NCBI GenBank assembly: GCA_002862125.1
Contig: PHSP01000001.1
Span: 2,359,796 to 2,423,795 of the forward strand
Direction of reading: 5' to 3'
Source of the DNA: Methylobacter sp. KS41
GTDB lineage: Bacteria > Pseudomonadota > Gammaproteobacteria > Methylococcales > Methylomonadaceae
DNA length: 64,000 bases
Position 1 is the stretch's first letter; each line of letters starts with the position of its first letter. The position numbers and the translations under genes are program-made. Of this stretch, positions 45,828-54,474 are shown piece by piece. The notes beneath the pieces are model-generated. The model was not told the origin of the DNA, made no database searches, and saw nothing but the letters and a program-made list of their open reading frames with translations.

Positions 45828-46259
45828 ATGCTTAAACTCACAGAATTAGCTCCGCTGGAGACCACGCCGGACGACGTAGTCACTTTGCCGTATGAATCCC
45901 GCCAGAAAAGCCGCTTGTTAATCAAAACCGATAGCGGCGCCAAAATCGGACTGCATTTGCCGCGTGGACAGGTGTTGCGTCAGGGCTCCGTGTTAACCGG
46001 CCCCGACCATTACCATGTGCGAGTTAATGCGGCTGCCGAATCGCTTTCGGTAGTCCGCACTGACGACGCTATGCAATTCGCCCGCGCCTGTTATCACCTG
46101 GGTAACCGGCATGTGGCTTTGCAGATTTTACCGGGCGAATTACGCTTTCTGAGCGATCATGTTCTGGATCGCATGCTGGAAGGATTGAGCCTGGCGGTTT
46201 CTCATGAAGTTTTACCATTTGAGCCGGAGCAAGGCGCGTATCACGGTCATGGTCACTGA
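45828..46259 (+). CDS. ureE: urease nickel chaperone UreE
   Basis: About 143 residues. I start at ATG 45828 (MLKLTELAPLE); a TTG at 45822 overlapping the ureC stop is possible. Blocks: GLHLPRGQVLRQGSVLTG, CYHLGNRHVALQIL and LSDHVLDRMLEGL with the nickel His (YHLGNRH). It ends in a short His tail HGHGH. It delivers nickel to the UreDFG complex. Confidence 0.93.
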   Translation: MLKLTELAPLETTPDDVVTLPYESRQKSRLLIKTDSGAKIGLHLPRGQVLRQGSVLTGPDHYHVRVNAAAESLSVVRTDDAMQFARACYHLGNRHVALQILPGELRFLSDHVLDRMLEGLSLAVSHEVLPFEPEQGAYHGHGH

Positions 46260-46923
46260 TCTGGCGTTACTGCGTTTGCTGCAACTGGTAAGCCCTGGTC
46301 TGCCGATAGGCATGTACAGCTATTCGCAAGGTTTCGAGCGTGCTGTAGACGATGGCTGGTTAACGAATGCAGCCGACACCGGAGATTGGATTGGCGGGTT
46401 GATGGACACTTGTTTGACTCGCATCGATTTGCCCATTCTGACACGGCTTTATGACGCCTGGCAATGCGGCAATATTGAAAAGGTTGAATTTTGGACCAGA
46501 ACCCTGATCGCCTGCAGGGAAACCGCCGAATTAAGGGCGGAAGACCGGCACACCGGCCAGGCTTTGGCCCGTTTGCTGGATTCATTGGCAGTAGCGGATA
46601 TGCAGGCCTGGATTCGTAAACCGGAAGCCACTCTCGCTACAATATTCGGTTTTGCCGCAGTTAACTGGGGCATCCCCAGACGCGAAACAGCTATCGGATA
46701 TTTGTGGAGCTGGCTGGAAAACCAGGTAGTATGCGCTGTAAAACTTGTGCCCTTGGGTCAGGCAGCTGGACAGCGGCTATTGACTGATTTGGCAGGCAAA
46801 GTACCGGTTCTGGTCGATGAAGCGTTAAGTCTTAGCGATGATGACATCGGAGGCAGCGCTTTCGGTCTTGCTTTGGCCAGCAGCCGGCATGAAATGCAGT
46901 ATTCCAGATTATTTCGTTCTTAA
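46249..46923 (+). CDS. ureF: urease accessory protein UreF
   Basis: About 224 residues. The start [20 protein letters not shown] overlaps the ureE stop by 11 bases. [20 protein letters not shown] is the UreF hallmark. [30 protein letters not shown] and [20 protein letters not shown] follow. It bridges UreD and UreG and acts as fidelity factor for nickel insertion. Confidence 0.93.
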   Translation: MVTDLALLRLLQLVSPGLPIGMYSYSQGFERAVDDGWLTNAADTGDWIGGLMDTCLTRIDLPILTRLYDAWQCGNIEKVEFWTRTLIACRETAELRAEDRHTGQALARLLDSLAVADMQAWIRKPEATLATIFGFAAVNWGIPRRETAIGYLWSWLENQVVCAVKLVPLGQAAGQRLLTDLAGKVPVLVDEALSLSDDDIGGSAFGLALASSRHEMQYSRLFRS

Positions 46924-46931
46924 GAGGTTAT

Positions 46932-47546
46932 ATGAGCGCTAAACAGATATTAAGAGTAGGTATAGGCGGTCCCGTCGGCTCGGGTAAAACGGCCTTGGTG
47001 GACGCGTTATGCAAGCAGATGCGCGGCCAATTCGAAATCGGCGTGGTCACCAATGATATTTATACCAGGGAAGACCAGCAGTTTTTGATTCGTAGCCAGG
47101 CGCTGCCTGAGGAACGTATTTTAGGCGTGGAAACCGGCGGCTGTCCTCACACCGCAATCCGGGAAGATGCGTCGATGAATCTGGCTGCCGTGGATGAATT
47201 AAGTCAACGCTTTGAAAACCTTGACTTTATCATGGTGGAAAGCGGCGGGGATAATCTCAGCGCAACATTTAGTCCGGAACTGGCGGATCTCACTATTTAC
47301 GTAATTGACGTATCGGCTGGCGACAAGATACCGCGCAAAGGCGGACCGGGCATTACCCGCTCGGATTTGCTGGTAATCAACAAGATCGATTTAGCCCCTT
47401 ATGTGGGCGCCTCGCTTGAAGTCATGAATCACGATGCGCGTAAAATGCGCGGTGAGCGGCCATTTGTATTCACCAATTTAAAGACAAAAGAAGGACTTAA
47501 AGCGGTTGAGGATTTCATTATTCAAGCTGGAATGCTAACCGGATGA
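46932..47546 (+). CDS. ureG: urease GTPase UreG
   Basis: A 204-residue SIMIBI GTPase. P-loop [18 protein letters not shown] (about 8-24), then [34 protein letters not shown] (metal Cys-Pro-His), [17 protein letters not shown] and [14 protein letters not shown] (base specificity NKxD). It couples GTP hydrolysis to nickel delivery. Last gene of the urease operon. Confidence 0.97.
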   Translation: MSAKQILRVGIGGPVGSGKTALVDALCKQMRGQFEIGVVTNDIYTREDQQFLIRSQALPEERILGVETGGCPHTAIREDASMNLAAVDELSQRFENLDFIMVESGGDNLSATFSPELADLTIYVIDVSAGDKIPRKGGPGITRSDLLVINKIDLAPYVGASLEVMNHDARKMRGERPFVFTNLKTKEGLKAVEDFIIQAGMLTG

Positions 47547-47759
47547 AGAATCGGGCTATGACCGCGATATATTGACCATGTTAATTTGTGTTTGCCCGCT
47601 TCCGCCACTCATCGTTACTCACAAGCCCGTTATTCCGGTGAGAGATTCGTCACGCACTCTTACAGGTCACGTTAGCATATCCTGCCTGCCGCCCTTCGGG
47701 TTAGCATTCAAGCTGAACTAGAGCAGGGAATCCGCAGTGCCGTTATACCAGACTCCTGA

Positions 47760-48086
47760 AGTCTAGCCAGTGCCCGTTCTTTCATCGCCAAATCGGCTTC
47801 AACATACATGTGCGTGGTTTTCGGGCTTTCGTGTCCCAGTCACAACGCGATCACGCTGATATCGACTCCGGACTGCAGCAGGTGCATCGCGAATGTACGT
47901 CGAATGCAGTGCAAAGAAATGTGACATCCGGACAAACTGGTGTTCGTTTGGGCGGCTGCGGTTGCCGCCAGACGCGCGCTGAGCGACATTATTTCGCGTC
48001 ATCGCTTGCCTGTCTGGGTTGGGCAACACGACCGGTCGTCCCCAATCTGCGGATTCAATCGCAGCCAAGCCCTGATTTTTCGACAA
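47760..48086 (-). pseudogene. decayed tyrosine recombinase (integrase)
   Basis: Read on the minus strand, the C-terminal catalytic part of a phage-type/IS91-associated integrase can be traced across frames. One frame has LPNPDRQAMTRNNVAQR, the usual box before the catalytic helix. Another has the sequence LAATAAAQTNTSLSG, then HCIRRTFAMHLLQSGVDISV and IAL-stop-LGHESPKTTHMYVE, ADLAMKERALA. The expected Trp is a TGA stop and the expected His-x-x-Arg-His is altered, so it is dead. It marks an old integration event between urease and nitrate genes. Confidence 0.75.
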
Positions 48087-48106
48087 AACCTGTTATTTAA
48101 TCTATT

Positions 48107-48125
48107 CAGGCATGATAATTGCTTT
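48107..48125 (+). promoter_or_regulatory. putative sigma-54 promoter of the nasT-like gene
   Basis: AGGCATGATAATTGCT has GG (48109-48110) and GC (48121-48122) separated by exactly ten bases, with TTGCT at -12. It lies 86 bases upstream of the ATG. Two mismatches from TGGCACG at -24. Confidence 0.55.
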
Positions 48126-48207
48126 ATTTTAAAAAACTATTTTAAATGCAACAACGTTGTCGCGCCAACATTTCTTACCTATAAAAATACTTTCTATTTC
48201 CACGCTA

Positions 48208-48783
48208 ATGAATAGGCTTAATGTTTTATTGATTGAAAGCGATCCTGATAATACATTGCTGGAAAACAGCCTTAAAGACCATGGTCACAAATTGCTGAAA
48301 ACATTACACAACTTTGATTTTTTGAGGCTGATCAAAGAAATCACCCCGGATGTCATTATTTTCAATCTTTATACTCCTTCAAAAAAATTATTGGAGGATC
48401 TGCAAACCCTTAGTTACCAATCTGCATTGCCAGTGATAATGTTTGTCAGTGATGGTAATTTTGACACCATTAATCAGGCTATCAAGGCGGGAGTCAGCGC
48501 ATTTATTGTTGATGGTCTTGAGCCCAACCGCATTGCCAGCATCATCAATGTTGCTATCGCAAGATTCAAATACCAGCAATCACTAAAAAATGCACTGGAA
48601 GAAGCATGTGCAAAACTAGAAGACAGAAAACAAATTGACCGTGCCAAGGCCATTTTAATCAAGTCAAAAAACTTTACCGAAGACGAGGCTTATCATACGC
48701 TTAGAAGATTGGCGATGGATAGAAATATAACTCTGGGCGAAATGGCTAAAAACGTAATTACCATGTCGGAACTGTTCAAATAA
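48208..48783 (+). CDS. nasT: NasT-like ANTAR-domain antitermination regulator
   Basis: About 191 residues; start MNRLNVLLIESDPDNTLLEN. Residues 4-115 form a receiver domain and 125-190 an ANTAR RNA-binding domain (EDRKQIDRAKAILIKSKNFT, LRRLAMDRNITLGEM). In the receiver the expected phospho-acceptor Asp is Asn53 (DVIIFNLYTP), and the conserved Lys region reads AGVSAFIVDGL. In nitrate systems NasT binds a leader RNA with two hairpins and prevents termination; such a leader lies upstream of nrtA at 49946-50055. The usual NasS partner gene is absent here. Symbol by homology and context. Confidence 0.85.
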   Translation: MNRLNVLLIESDPDNTLLENSLKDHGHKLLKTLHNFDFLRLIKEITPDVIIFNLYTPSKKLLEDLQTLSYQSALPVIMFVSDGNFDTINQAIKAGVSAFIVDGLEPNRIASIINVAIARFKYQQSLKNALEEACAKLEDRKQIDRAKAILIKSKNFTEDEAYHTLRRLAMDRNITLGEMAKNVITMSELFK

Positions 48784-48809
48784 ACAAGTTTAATTTTTAA
48801 GTAAAAACC

Positions 48810-49733
48810 ATGAAAACGTTTATCAAAGTCACTGAAATATGGATTCCAGACAAACATCGCACCGGACTTGAGTTTGGCTCCGGTTTATATGGCGAGCTGA
48901 TTGACTTTAAAGCGGACAGCGAACAACAAAAATTTTCTTACAACGAAGGCCTGCCCGGAAAAGCCTGGGCGGCGGGCCATCCAATTGTGCTGACAAAATT
49001 TGAACACTCTTATTTCAAGCGGACAGCTGCCGCAAAAGATGCCGGATTGACATGCGCTATTGCAATACCCATTTTTTCCGGCGATTTTCTGATGGCAGTT
49101 GTCGTTTTTTTATGCGGAGATGATGAAGAACATGCCGGCGCTATTGAAGTTTGGTGCAACAATCCGGTATCGGAAAACAGGCTTAACGTTATGGATGGTT
49201 ATTACGGAACACTGCAACACTTTGAAGCCATTTCCAGACAAATCAGCCTGAGTAAATGTCAGGGGCTCGCCGGACTGGCATGGGAATCCGGCATGCCGGT
49301 TCTTATCGATGATATAAGCAAGGGAGAAGCGATGGTCAGAGCTCATGACGCTCAACAGGCCGGTATCAGCATGGGTATTAGCATCCCTGTTTCCGGCAAC
49401 ACTAAACAGCCCTACTTCATGACCTTTCTTTCAGCTAAAGCCACGCCAATTGCCAAGCGCATCCAAATTTGGATTCCCGACAAACAACGCAATCAACTTA
49501 TCTGTCAACAAGGCTATAGTAAAAATAGCAATGATTTGGCGAAAATATTTGAAACCGTTAGCGTGAACAAAGGTGTTGGAGCGCTGGGCCGCGTTTGGCT
49601 GACAGGGATGCCTGTCATCACCGGCGATCATGATCCTGTTTACAATCCGGAACTGGAAAGCCTGAGCAGCATGCTTGCGATACCCGTCATAGAAAATGGC
49701 AGATTAAAGGCTATTGTCAGTTTTTTGTTCTAA
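48810..49733 (+). CDS. triple-GAF-like sensor protein
   Basis: A 307-residue soluble protein made of three tandem GAF-like modules: about 1-105, 110-210 and 212-307. Matching motifs: IWIPDK at 10-15 and 220-225 (modules 1 and 3), LPGKAWAAGHPIV, LAGLAWESGMPVL and GRVWLTGMPVI, and the closing strands AIPIFSGDFLMAVVVFL, SIPVSGNTKQPYFMTFL and AIPVIENGRLKAIVSFL. Modules 1 and 3 are closest to each other. No catalytic, DNA-binding or signal-output domain is fused. It follows the NasT-like gene by 26 bases and precedes the nitrate operon, a position held by NasS in other bacteria, so it may control NasT. Ligand unknown. Confidence 0.7.
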   Translation: MKTFIKVTEIWIPDKHRTGLEFGSGLYGELIDFKADSEQQKFSYNEGLPGKAWAAGHPIVLTKFEHSYFKRTAAAKDAGLTCAIAIPIFSGDFLMAVVVFLCGDDEEHAGAIEVWCNNPVSENRLNVMDGYYGTLQHFEAISRQISLSKCQGLAGLAWESGMPVLIDDISKGEAMVRAHDAQQAGISMGISIPVSGNTKQPYFMTFLSAKATPIAKRIQIWIPDKQRNQLICQQGYSKNSNDLAKIFETVSVNKGVGALGRVWLTGMPVITGDHDPVYNPELESLSSMLAIPVIENGRLKAIVSFLF

Positions 49734-49915
49734 ATTTAGCTAAGCCAAATAGTTCTCGTTTGGTGCAAAAACTACTCTTTCTGCACATTACTGGAGCAAA
49801 AAAAGAATTCCATCTAATCCTCTCCCGCTCGTTATCTTATATAGAAATTTATGAATACATTATTAGCTCATGTATTTATTGATATATTTTAAATTAAAAT
49901 AGTTATAAGCAGTTA

Positions 49916-49931
49916 TGGCACGGCTTGTGCT
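49916..49931 (+). promoter_or_regulatory. sigma-54 promoter of nrtA operon
   Basis: TGGCACGGCTTGTGCT matches TGGCACG-N4-TTGCT with one mismatch; GG (49917-49918) and GC (49929-49930) are separated by ten bases. Expected start near 49942, only a few bases before the first ANTAR hairpin. Suggests NtrC control. Confidence 0.8.
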
Positions 49932-49945
49932 CTAATATATTTACA

Positions 49946-49989
49946 GGCTCCAACGCTGGAGCCACAAATTCCATGCTCAAAGCTGAGCA
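49946..49989 (+). promoter_or_regulatory. dual-hairpin ANTAR recognition site
   Basis: Hairpin 1: GGCTCC-AACGCT-GGAGCC (49946-49963). Hairpin 2: TGCTC-AAAGCT-GAGCA (49974-49989). Both loops are six bases with A at position 1 and G at position 4, the signature of ANTAR-protein targets, ten bases apart. The long terminator stem follows at once. Confidence 0.82.
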
Positions 49990-49995
49990 ATTGAC

Positions 49996-50055
49996 AAAGG
50001 CGTCGACTAGATCGTTGTGTCGTTATTGACACTCGGTTTTTCGGCGTTTTTTTTT
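49996..50055 (+). terminator. NasT-controlled terminator of nrtA leader
   Basis: AAAGGCGTCGA (49996-50006) can pair with TCGGCGTTTTT (50041-50051), with GU pairs, enclosing an inner stem GTGTC/GACAC (50017-50032). Nine T follow TCGGCG (50047-50055). It ends 33 bases before the nrtA ATG. Folding by eye only. Confidence 0.62.
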
Positions 50056-50087
50056 GCCTTAAAATTCCATATTGAGATAAAGCCACC

Positions 50088-51488
50088 ATGAAAGCACCGG
50101 AGAAGTTTTTTATCAGAAAATGGGTTACAGCGCTTTACGCCGTAGCCGCGATTACAACAGCAAGCTTTGCATCCTGCGTTGGCGCTGTTGAAAAGCTGGA
50201 AAAAGAAAGTCTGAAATTAGGCTTTATCAAATTAACAGATATGGCGCCTTTAGCCGTTGCCTTTGAAAAAGGCTATTTCGAGGATGAAGGGCTTTACGTT
50301 CAACTTGAATCACAAGCTAACTGGAAGGTTTTGCTGGACCGGGTCATTAACGGCGAACTTGATGGCGCGCATATGTTGGCGGGACAGCCCATTGGCGCAA
50401 CGATAGGATTTGGCACCCAAGCGAATATCGTTACCGCATTCAGCATGGATTTAAACGGTAATGCGGTTACCGTCTCGAATGATGTCTGGAAACAAATGAA
50501 ACCCCATATAACCATGAAAGACGGAAAACCGGTGCATCCCATCAAGGCCGATGCCTTAAAGCCAGTTGTTGAAAAATATAAAAGCGAAGGCAAACCGTTC
50601 AATATGGCTATGGTTTTTCCTGTTTCAACACATAATTATGAGTTGCGATACTGGCTGGCGGCAGGTGGCATTAAGCCAGGGTTTTATGCGCCGCCAGAAG
50701 ACACGTCAGGTCAAATTGATGCTGAAGCAAAACTATCGGTAACGCCTCCGCCGCAAATGCCGGCAACTCTAGAAGCAGGCACTATCGTCGGATATTGCGT
50801 TGGCGAGCCATGGAATCAGCAAGCCGTTTTTAAGGGTATTGGCGTTCCCATCATCAGTGATGGAGAAATCTGGAAAAATAACCCGGAAAAAGTATTTGGG
50901 GTGACTAAAGAATTTGCTGATAAAAATCCAAATACTCACAAAGCGATAATCAAAGCCTTGATTCGGGCAGCAATGTGGCTGGATGCAGAGAACAATAGAA
51001 ACCGCACTGAAGCATCCGAAATGTTATCTCAAAAACAATATGTCGGCGCCGACTACGAAGTTATCGCCAACAGTATGACGGGCACTTTCGAGTATGAAAA
51101 AGGCGACAAACGCCCGTTGCCTGATTTCAATGTTTTTTTTCGTTATAACGCAACTTATCCCTATTACAGTGACGCAGTCTGGTATCTAACCCAAATGCGG
51201 CGCTGGGGGCAAATTAATGAACAAAAACCGGATGCCTGGTACATGGAGACCGCCAAAAAAGTTTATCGTCCTGACATTTACATGGCGGCAGCTAAGGCGC
51301 TGATTGCCGAAGGCAAAGCCAAAGCCAGCGATTTCCCCACGGAAAAAGAATCCGGCTTTAAACCTGCCCAGGCTGATTTTATAGACAACATTGTTTATGA
51401 CGGCGCCAAGCCTAATGAGTATCTGGCTAAATTCCCAATAGGACTTAAGGGCAAGCAAAAAATAGTAGGCGGCAAGGTTGTCGACTAG
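50088..51488 (+). CDS. nrtA: nitrate ABC transporter substrate-binding protein NrtA
   Basis: A 466-residue exported binding protein; signal peptide ...[20 protein letters not shown]. The mature part [40 protein letters not shown] and [18 protein letters not shown] match NrtA/NasF. It may be a lipoprotein or a soluble periplasmic protein: Cys 29 is inside ASC-VGA. It binds nitrate (and often nitrite) and hands it to NrtB. First gene behind the antitermination leader. Confidence 0.93.
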   Translation: MKAPEKFFIRKWVTALYAVAAITTASFASCVGAVEKLEKESLKLGFIKLTDMAPLAVAFEKGYFEDEGLYVQLESQANWKVLLDRVINGELDGAHMLAGQPIGATIGFGTQANIVTAFSMDLNGNAVTVSNDVWKQMKPHITMKDGKPVHPIKADALKPVVEKYKSEGKPFNMAMVFPVSTHNYELRYWLAAGGIKPGFYAPPEDTSGQIDAEAKLSVTPPPQMPATLEAGTIVGYCVGEPWNQQAVFKGIGVPIISDGEIWKNNPEKVFGVTKEFADKNPNTHKAIIKALIRAAMWLDAENNRNRTEASEMLSQKQYVGADYEVIANSMTGTFEYEKGDKRPLPDFNVFFRYNATYPYYSDAVWYLTQMRRWGQINEQKPDAWYMETAKKVYRPDIYMAAAKALIAEGKAKASDFPTEKESGFKPAQADFIDNIVYDGAKPNEYLAKFPIGLKGKQKIVGGKVVD

Positions 51489-51607
51489 TGCCGGCAGCGG
51501 AACGCAAAAACCACAGCCAGGCGACCCCTTGTCACCTTCACTAGTCCGGCCTGCTTACTACAAAAACTCACAGATGATTACTTACAACAGCGCAGATTGA
51601 GGTAAAA

Positions 51608-52624
51608 ATGAGCAACCAGCTAATCAAATTCCTTAACATCACCGGGTTAACCTGGCTCGTTCCTTTGGTAAAAATCGCGGCGGGTGAAAACCCTGCGCAA
51701 CAAGTCCGGCAGTTGTTTCTGATTATGGGAGTTCCCATTATCGCCTTCACTCTGTTTCTGGGTCTCTGGAGTTTTTCTGCAGCCAAAGTCAACACCAGTC
51801 TCGGCGCAATACCTGGCCCTGTCGCGGTTTGGCATGAAGCGGGCGGATTATTGGCTGAACATGTCGCGGAAAGAAAAAAAGAAGCTGAATTTTATCAACG
51901 CCAGCAAGAACGCAACCAACAAAAACTGGCGGAAAATCCGTCGGCTAAAATCAAAGTCCGCCCCTATAACGGTCAAGCGACTTATCTGGACAAGATTTTC
52001 ACCAGCCTTTATACGGTTTTTGCAGGTTTTTTGATTGCCGTACTTATTGCCGTGCCATTGGGTCTTCTTTGCGGCATGAGTCCTCTTATTAACACAGCCA
52101 TTAATCCGCTGATTCAAATTTTTAAGCCGGTATCGCCATTGGCCTGGCTGCCAATTGTGACTTTGGTCGTCAGCGCTGTTTATGTGAGCACTGATGATTC
52201 ATGGTTTGAAAAGTCTTTTCTGACTTCAGCCATTACGGTGACGCTGTGCTCACTTTGGCCAACCTTGATCAACACAGCCGTGGGCGTATCCTCTATCGAC
52301 AAGGATTTGGTTAATGTAGGCAAAGTATTGCGCCTGAACTGGTTCACCCAGGTCAAAAAAATCATTTTGCCGTCAGCCTTGCCTTATATTTTCACCGGAA
52401 TGAGATTGTCATTAGGCGTGGGCTGGATGGTATTAATTGCGGCAGAAATGCTGGCCCAGAATCCCGGGCTTGGAAAATTCGTCTGGGATGAATTCCAAAA
52501 CGGCAGCTCAAACTCCTTAGGTAGAATCATGGTGGCGGTATTTACAATCGGCATCATCGGTTTTGTTCTGGATCGATTCATGCAGTCATTACAAAAACTA
52601 TTCTCTTTCGGAACGGAACTTTAA
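51608..52624 (+). CDS. nrtB: nitrate ABC transporter permease NrtB
   Basis: A 338-residue permease with six main helices. A charged, coiled-coil-like stretch (about 85-117: HVAERKKEAEFYQRQQERNQ) lies between helices 1 and 2. The BPD transporter block LPSALPYIFTGMRLSLGVGW and MLAQNPGLGKFVWDEFQNGS are family hallmarks. GAGGT lies just upstream of the ATG. It forms the channel for nitrate with the double ATPase encoded next. Confidence 0.93.
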   Translation: MSNQLIKFLNITGLTWLVPLVKIAAGENPAQQVRQLFLIMGVPIIAFTLFLGLWSFSAAKVNTSLGAIPGPVAVWHEAGGLLAEHVAERKKEAEFYQRQQERNQQKLAENPSAKIKVRPYNGQATYLDKIFTSLYTVFAGFLIAVLIAVPLGLLCGMSPLINTAINPLIQIFKPVSPLAWLPIVTLVVSAVYVSTDDSWFEKSFLTSAITVTLCSLWPTLINTAVGVSSIDKDLVNVGKVLRLNWFTQVKKIILPSALPYIFTGMRLSLGVGWMVLIAAEMLAQNPGLGKFVWDEFQNGSSNSLGRIMVAVFTIGIIGFVLDRFMQSLQKLFSFGTEL

Positions 52625-52637
52625 TCAGGAGCCAATC

Positions 52638-54389
52638 ATGCCAGCCGTTAAACTAAAATCCGTTGATATTAGCACTGCTTCCGGAAGGTCATCACCATCC
52701 AATGATCCCTATCTGCCGTTAGTGGAATTAAGGGATGTTTGTAAAACTTATGGTGAGGGTAAGGGTAAAACCTCTATTCTCAAAAATATCAATTTATCCG
52801 TTAAAGAAGGCGAGTTTATCGCCATTGTAGGTTTTTCAGGCAGTGGTAAAAGCACGCTGATTTCAACTATCGCCGGTTTGATTCAGGCTGATAGCGGAGA
52901 GGTGTTAAAACAGGGCGCCCCTATAACTGCACCGGGACCTGACCGTGGCGTGGTATTTCAAAACTATTCCCTGATGCCCTGGTTGACCGTATTTGAAAAC
53001 GTGGCTTTGGCGGTTGATGAAATTTTTAAAGACTGGCCGGCTGCTCAGCGCAAAGCTCATACAGAAAAATATGTGCGCATGGTCAATCTAGGCGCAGCCA
53101 TGGATAAAAAACCCGCTGAATTATCCGGCGGTATGCGCCAACGGGTTAATGTAGCCCGCGCCCTGGCGGCCAGCCCCGATATTTTATTACTGGATGAGCC
53201 GCTCAGCGCCCTGGATGCGCTGACCCGAGGTAACTTGCAAGATGAAATTCTGCAAATATGGGAACAGGAAAAGAAGACCGTCATATTGATTACCAACGAT
53301 GTTGATGAAGCGATATACATGGCTGATCGGGTAATCCCTCTAAACCCTGGCCCGGATGCAACATTCGGCCCCGCCTTCCCTATTAATATCGGACGGCCGC
53401 GGGATAGAGCCGCATTAAATCATAACGAAGCGTTCAAAAAATTACGCGCCGAAATCACCCAATATCTGATGGCTATCGGCATGGAAAAAACCCGGGACTT
53501 AAGCTCCGATATAATCACTTTACCGAAGGTCCGGCCTAATACCAACAACGATTGGAAGCTGGACAATTCAGAATTTAAAACCGCCAAAGATGACTTAGGC
53601 AGGCCTCGTTATCTGGAATTTTCACAACTGTCGAAAATCTACCCGGCGCCCAACGGCAACAGCGCCGTTAAAGTCGTTGACGGCTTTGATTTGAAAATGA
53701 AAAAAGGCGAGTTTATCTCGATCATTGGTCATTCCGGTTGCGGCAAATCTACCGTGTTATCAATGACCGCCGGATTAAACAGCATTTCCGAAGGCTGCAT
53801 TATTCTGGATAACCGGGAACTTGACAGCGCCGGACCTGACCGCGGCGTGGTATTTCAATCGCCCAGCCTATTTCCATGGCTGACAGCATTTGAAAACGTC
53901 ACCCTGGGTGTCGATAAAGTCTACCCGCATGCTACCCGGGCAGAGCGCAATGATATTGTCGAGTATTATTTGACCCGCGTCGGTTTGGGCGATTCGCTGC
54001 ATAAAAAAGCCGCAGATATGTCCAACGGGATGCGCCAGAGGGTCGGCATCGCCCGCGCTTTTGCCCTATCACCTAAGTTATTGCTGCTCGATGAACCTTT
54101 CGGCATGCTGGACTCATTAACGCGTTGGGAGTTGCAGGAAGTATTAATGGAAGTCTGGGAACGCACGCACGTCACTGCTATCGTAGTGACGCATGATGTA
54201 GATGAAGCTATCTTGCTGGCGGACCGCGTCGTGATGATGACCAACGGTCCACATGCAAAAATCGGCAAAATAGAAGAGATTGATCTACCCAGACCTCGCA
54301 CACGCAAAGCATTGCTGGCGCACCCTGATTATTACAAATACCGTGAAAGCCTGCTGACTTTTCTGGCCGAATGCGAGCATGCGCATTAG
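52638..54389 (+). CDS. nitrate ABC transporter ATPase, two fused ATPase domains (NrtC/NrtD-like)
   Basis: About 583 residues; the start MPAVKLKSVDISTASG follows CAGGAG, rejecting an earlier ATG inside nrtB. Two full ABC ATPase domains are in tandem: first Walker A VGFSGSGKST (about 64-73), signature LSGGMRQRV (162), Walker B LLLDEPLSAL; second Walker A IGHSGCGKST (about 363), signature MSNGMRQRV (461), Walker B LLLDEPFGML. The switch His is Asn220 in the first (LITNDVDEA) and normal His519 in the second (VVTHDVDEA). Cyanobacterial NrtC and NrtD are separate; here both ATPases are on one chain and the NrtA-like domain of NrtC is missing. Confidence 0.92.
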   Translation: MPAVKLKSVDISTASGRSSPSNDPYLPLVELRDVCKTYGEGKGKTSILKNINLSVKEGEFIAIVGFSGSGKSTLISTIAGLIQADSGEVLKQGAPITAPGPDRGVVFQNYSLMPWLTVFENVALAVDEIFKDWPAAQRKAHTEKYVRMVNLGAAMDKKPAELSGGMRQRVNVARALAASPDILLLDEPLSALDALTRGNLQDEILQIWEQEKKTVILITNDVDEAIYMADRVIPLNPGPDATFGPAFPINIGRPRDRAALNHNEAFKKLRAEITQYLMAIGMEKTRDLSSDIITLPKVRPNTNNDWKLDNSEFKTAKDDLGRPRYLEFSQLSKIYPAPNGNSAVKVVDGFDLKMKKGEFISIIGHSGCGKSTVLSMTAGLNSISEGCIILDNRELDSAGPDRGVVFQSPSLFPWLTAFENVTLGVDKVYPHATRAERNDIVEYYLTRVGLGDSLHKKAADMSNGMRQRVGIARAFALSPKLLLLDEPFGMLDSLTRWELQEVLMEVWERTHVTAIVVTHDVDEAILLADRVVMMTNGPHAKIGKIEEIDLPRPRTRKALLAHPDYYKYRESLLTFLAECEHAH

Positions 54390-54474
54390 GAATAAGGCTA
54401 AAAGAATATGCAGTCAATTGATCCAAAGCTCAAGTTTCCAGAAACCATTCGTTTTAATCAAAAAGGGGGGCATT

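Larger units (their letters stand above)
49734..50087. other. regulatory leader region of the nitrate operon
   Basis: About 350 bases holding a sigma-54 promoter, two ANTAR-type hairpins and a terminator (listed separately). The 49740-49910 part is AT-rich and could bind NtrC-type activators; I see no strong palindrome there. Confidence 0.7.
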
